DNA of 64,000 nucleotides from Parascedosporium putredinis (lineage: Eukaryota > Ascomycota > Sordariomycetes > Microascales > Microascaceae). The position numbers and the translations under genes were made by a program. The stretch covers positions 2,108,001-2,172,000 of the forward strand of contig CASHTG010000017.1 of NCBI GenBank assembly GCA_949357655.1. Direction: 5' to 3'. A model generated the notes under the pieces. It was given only the letters and a program-made list of their open reading frames with translations. It had not been told where the DNA came from and made no database searches. Shown piece by piece: positions 62,108 to 64,000 of the stretch (position 1 is the stretch's first letter; every line of letters begins with the position of its first letter).

Positions 62108-62576
62108 ATGTCAAAGACGCCGGTCGCCGCGTCGGTCAAGATCCGTAGCGCCGTCCGGGCTACAGGAATCGCCATCATCGTCATCGCCGGGTCATGGTGG
62201 GGTGCCGGCCTCCGAACCAACCAAGATAACCAAAAGGTGCATTGCTTCTTTATCCCCCTTATATTCCTGTTTGCCCATGTCTCCTCCTCTTCGACAGATT
62301 ACAATGGAATCTTTCGTTCGTGGCCATTCACCCGGCCAGCTAAAGAATAGGCTAGAAGCTTACACATGCCATAACCGTGATTAGGAGATGAAGCGCATAC
62401 TCGAAGCTCCCCTCGAAGAAAAAGTCGCCGTCCTGGAAGCCCAGAAGCAGCACCTATACTCTCAACAGGCCCTTCTCCAGCAGAAACTCGACATCTTCCA
62501 CGCGAATGTAAGAGAGCGCGAGGCTGCCGCAGCCAGGAAGCGGGAAGCTACCGCGCAAGAATCGGCCAACCGGTGA
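62108..62576 (+). CDS. Small membrane-anchored coiled-coil protein (106 aa)
   Basis: Two exons, 62108-62236 and 62385-62576, encode 43 plus 63 residues with a phase-zero junction (NQDNQK joined to EMKRIL). The start ATG at 62108 gives MSKTPVAASVKIRSAVR, a basic N-terminus without acidic residues, followed by a hydrophobic segment of about 20 residues (15-35, ATGIAIIVIAGSWWGAGL). The rest, about residues 44-102, is highly charged and Leu/Ala/Gln-rich with heptad-like spacing (EEKVAVLEAQKQHLYSQQ, LLQQKLDIFHANV), so a coiled coil is likely. The combination of a basic leader, one membrane span and a soluble helix suggests a mitochondrial inner-membrane or other organelle-anchored assembly protein, but I do not recognise the family and no function is assigned. 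The donor GTGCAT is weak. It converges on UBP6. Confidence 0.72.
62237..62384 (+). other. Intron of the small coiled-coil protein gene
   Basis: Donor GTGCAT at 62237, acceptor TTAG at 62381-62384, 148 bp. The frame would run into a stop without splicing (TAG at 62348-62350), and the joined protein keeps its charged helix in register. Confidence 0.65.
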
Positions 62577-63422
62577 ACCCATCGAGTTATCTTCCCCGTG
62601 GCCGACGGGAAAGGGAGGGCTGCTACTCGTCTTTTGAGGGTTCATTTTTGTTGAGGAGAGGCCCTTTGTTCCTTGTTCACGGTCTCCCTCGCAGGAACGC
62701 AGCTATTCCTGTAGCCCAGAACCTGAAACCGTACAAGGTCAGAGGGTTCATTGTCAGGGTGGAACACCACCTCTATACGAATATGTACGATTAATGGGAT
62801 ATTGAAATGACGTTTTGTACCATTTACGCACAAGAGATAGAGGCAAGTTAAATGTAAGATGGAAGGGAAGAGCGGTGCCTATCGAGATTTGCAACTCGGA
62901 ACAGGGTTGGGCTTTGTACATATGACTGGCGGAAAGGGAGCACTGAGGGGACCAACCCATCTGCCACTGCATCTCACACCGAAGAGCAGTCCCATCATTA
63001 GGCCTGTTCACACGCTTTGGTAGCATTTCATTCGTAAATCGCAGTTCAACCTCTTCCTCCTCCCCCGAAACAACTGGTCAATTGGCACCGCCCCCAAGCC
63101 CTATATCTGATTTTCGTGTTTGGCGCAGTTCTTTTCTAAACCTCACCTCCCTTCTGCCCTTGACAAATTTGCGCCTAAATGCATGGGACCAAACGCCGGC
63201 TCAGGGTCCTCACCTTTTCCCGTTTTGTACCAGGATCTAAAAAAGAAATGGAAACAAGATAAAGGAGCTAAGGCTAGATAAGGCAGCCAAAGCTAACATG
63301 GTACTATCAAAACCATCCGGAGGTTCTGTGGGAGGGCCGCGACGACGGGAGGAGAGGGGAGAAAAACAAGGGGGAAAGAGAAGAGACGTCCAAAAACACC
63401 AGAGGATGTCTTACTCAAGCAT
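62577..63422. other. 3' intergenic region between two convergent genes
   Basis: It holds the 3' ends of the small coiled-coil gene (plus) and UBP6 (minus). No gene is recognised. No clear polyadenylation signal can be singled out. The strand downstream of UBP6 is T/C-rich near 63350-63400. Confidence 0.45.
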
Positions 63423-64000
63423 CTACTCCTCAATGACGCCACTAGCACGGGGAAGTGGAATTGCCTTATACAGAAGGATAAGGGCTGAGTGAGACTCACC
63501 GCCGCCGGCTAGAGTCTCAATCTTGTCACCCTCCACCTCGCTAATCTTGTCGTCGTTAAACCACCACCAGTTGCCGTCCTCTTCGCCCTTCTTACCCGTC
63601 TTGGGGTCCACGGGCGCTGTCTTTTGACGTATGCCGTGTAGTGTCCGCTGTCTGCGCTGGAGCCCTGGTGCGTGATGACGGCTCTCAGATCGTAAATGCC
63701 TGACTGATTCGCGCCTGTATCGTGGAGAAGCTCCGGGCTGATGAGGGCATGGAGCTCTTTTTTAGCCGCTAGAAGAGCAGCGTCCCGCTCTGCATCAACC
63801 TCAGCGTCCGTCTTATACGTCTCTGTCATTTCGGTATCGCCGTCAGCGCCCGCCTTGTCATCCTTCTTGGCATTCTTGTCCTTTTCCTTATCTTTGGCCT
63901 CTCCCGCAGCACCCGCATCATCGGCGCCGGCGTCACGAATCTTGCGCCGCTTGCGGACTCGCTCAATATCTTCTTCGTCTTTGCGAATCTCCCGAACCTT
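63423..64000 (-). CDS. UBP6: Ubiquitin carboxyl-terminal hydrolase 6 (proteasome-associated), C-terminal part
   Basis: A cysteine-type deubiquitinase of the Ubp6/USP14 family, which sits on the 19S proteasome cap and trims ubiquitin from substrates. The gene enters from the right edge and ends at the TAG at 63425-63423; about 190 residues are present. A charged insert (IRKDEEDIERVRKRRK, then an Ala/Asp/Lys-rich stretch) precedes the USP core. The catalytic-His box is ITHQGSSADSGHYTAYVK; the distal active-site region is WWWFNDDKISEV, and GGGESHSALILLYKA is the usual closing strand of the fold. The ubiquitin-like domain, the Cys box and the start lie outside the window. The frame breaks at the A4 of the coding strand (T4 at 63622-63625), one A short; restoring it gives YVKKTAPVDPKTGKK, as in relatives. 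The short tail PRASGVIEE is not typical of the family. Confidence 0.93.

Noticed and set aside
1..64000. CRISPR arrays, rRNA genes, viral or plasmid genes
   Set aside because: No spaced direct repeats of the right length, no rRNA-like sequence and no viral or plasmid protein were found.

Overview
The window is nuclear DNA of a filamentous ascomycete (Pezizomycotina, probably Sordariomycetes; the class is inferred from resemblance to remembered families, not from a search). The evidence is split genes with GT-AG introns, a CTAAC branch site, a fungal Zn(II)2Cys6 regulator, an SHB17-type phosphatase and a UBP6-type deubiquitinase. There is no sign of operons, ribosome binding sites or CRISPR. 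I saw no tRNA or rRNA gene.

Only seven protein genes can be supported, roughly 7 kb of exon in 64 kb. From left to right they are: a DUF7924-like fungal protein (1954-3775 +, first exon not found); a VHS-GAT endosomal adaptor (7428-9628 +); a Zn2Cys6 transcription factor (23009-24575 -); a class I SAM-dependent methyltransferase with very long introns (56710-59163 +); a sedoheptulose-bisphosphatase/histidine phosphatase (59298-60617 -); a 106-residue membrane-anchored coiled-coil protein (62108-62576 +); and the C-terminal part of ubiquitin hydrolase UBP6 (63423 to the right edge, -). The right end (56.7-64 kb) is a normal gene cluster of convergent and divergent neighbours. The stretches 9.7-23.0 kb and 24.6-56.7 kb are almost empty of recognisable coding sequence.

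The most consequential observation concerns reading frames. Four of the seven genes (VHS-GAT, Zn2Cys6 factor, SHB17-like, UBP6) are interrupted by losses of single bases, nearly all inside C/G (once A) runs of four or five. Adding one base at each site (two at one site in SHB17) restores continuous frames, and exon lengths and splice phases then agree exactly. This pattern of deletions only, at homopolymers only, in several unrelated conserved genes fits homopolymer undercalling in a long-read assembly better than pseudogenisation. Automatic gene calls here will be broken, and part of the apparent gene desert may reflect the same problem.

Other structure: the palindrome TACATGTA occurs ten times where about one is expected, with eight more copies of TACTTGTA/TACAAGTA. 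A 31-base near-perfect palindrome sits at the edge of an AT-rich island near 47.9 kb. There is a long GAA microsatellite and several poly-T tracts followed by G-rich sequence. I found no clear mobile element and no gene cluster that forms an evident new system.
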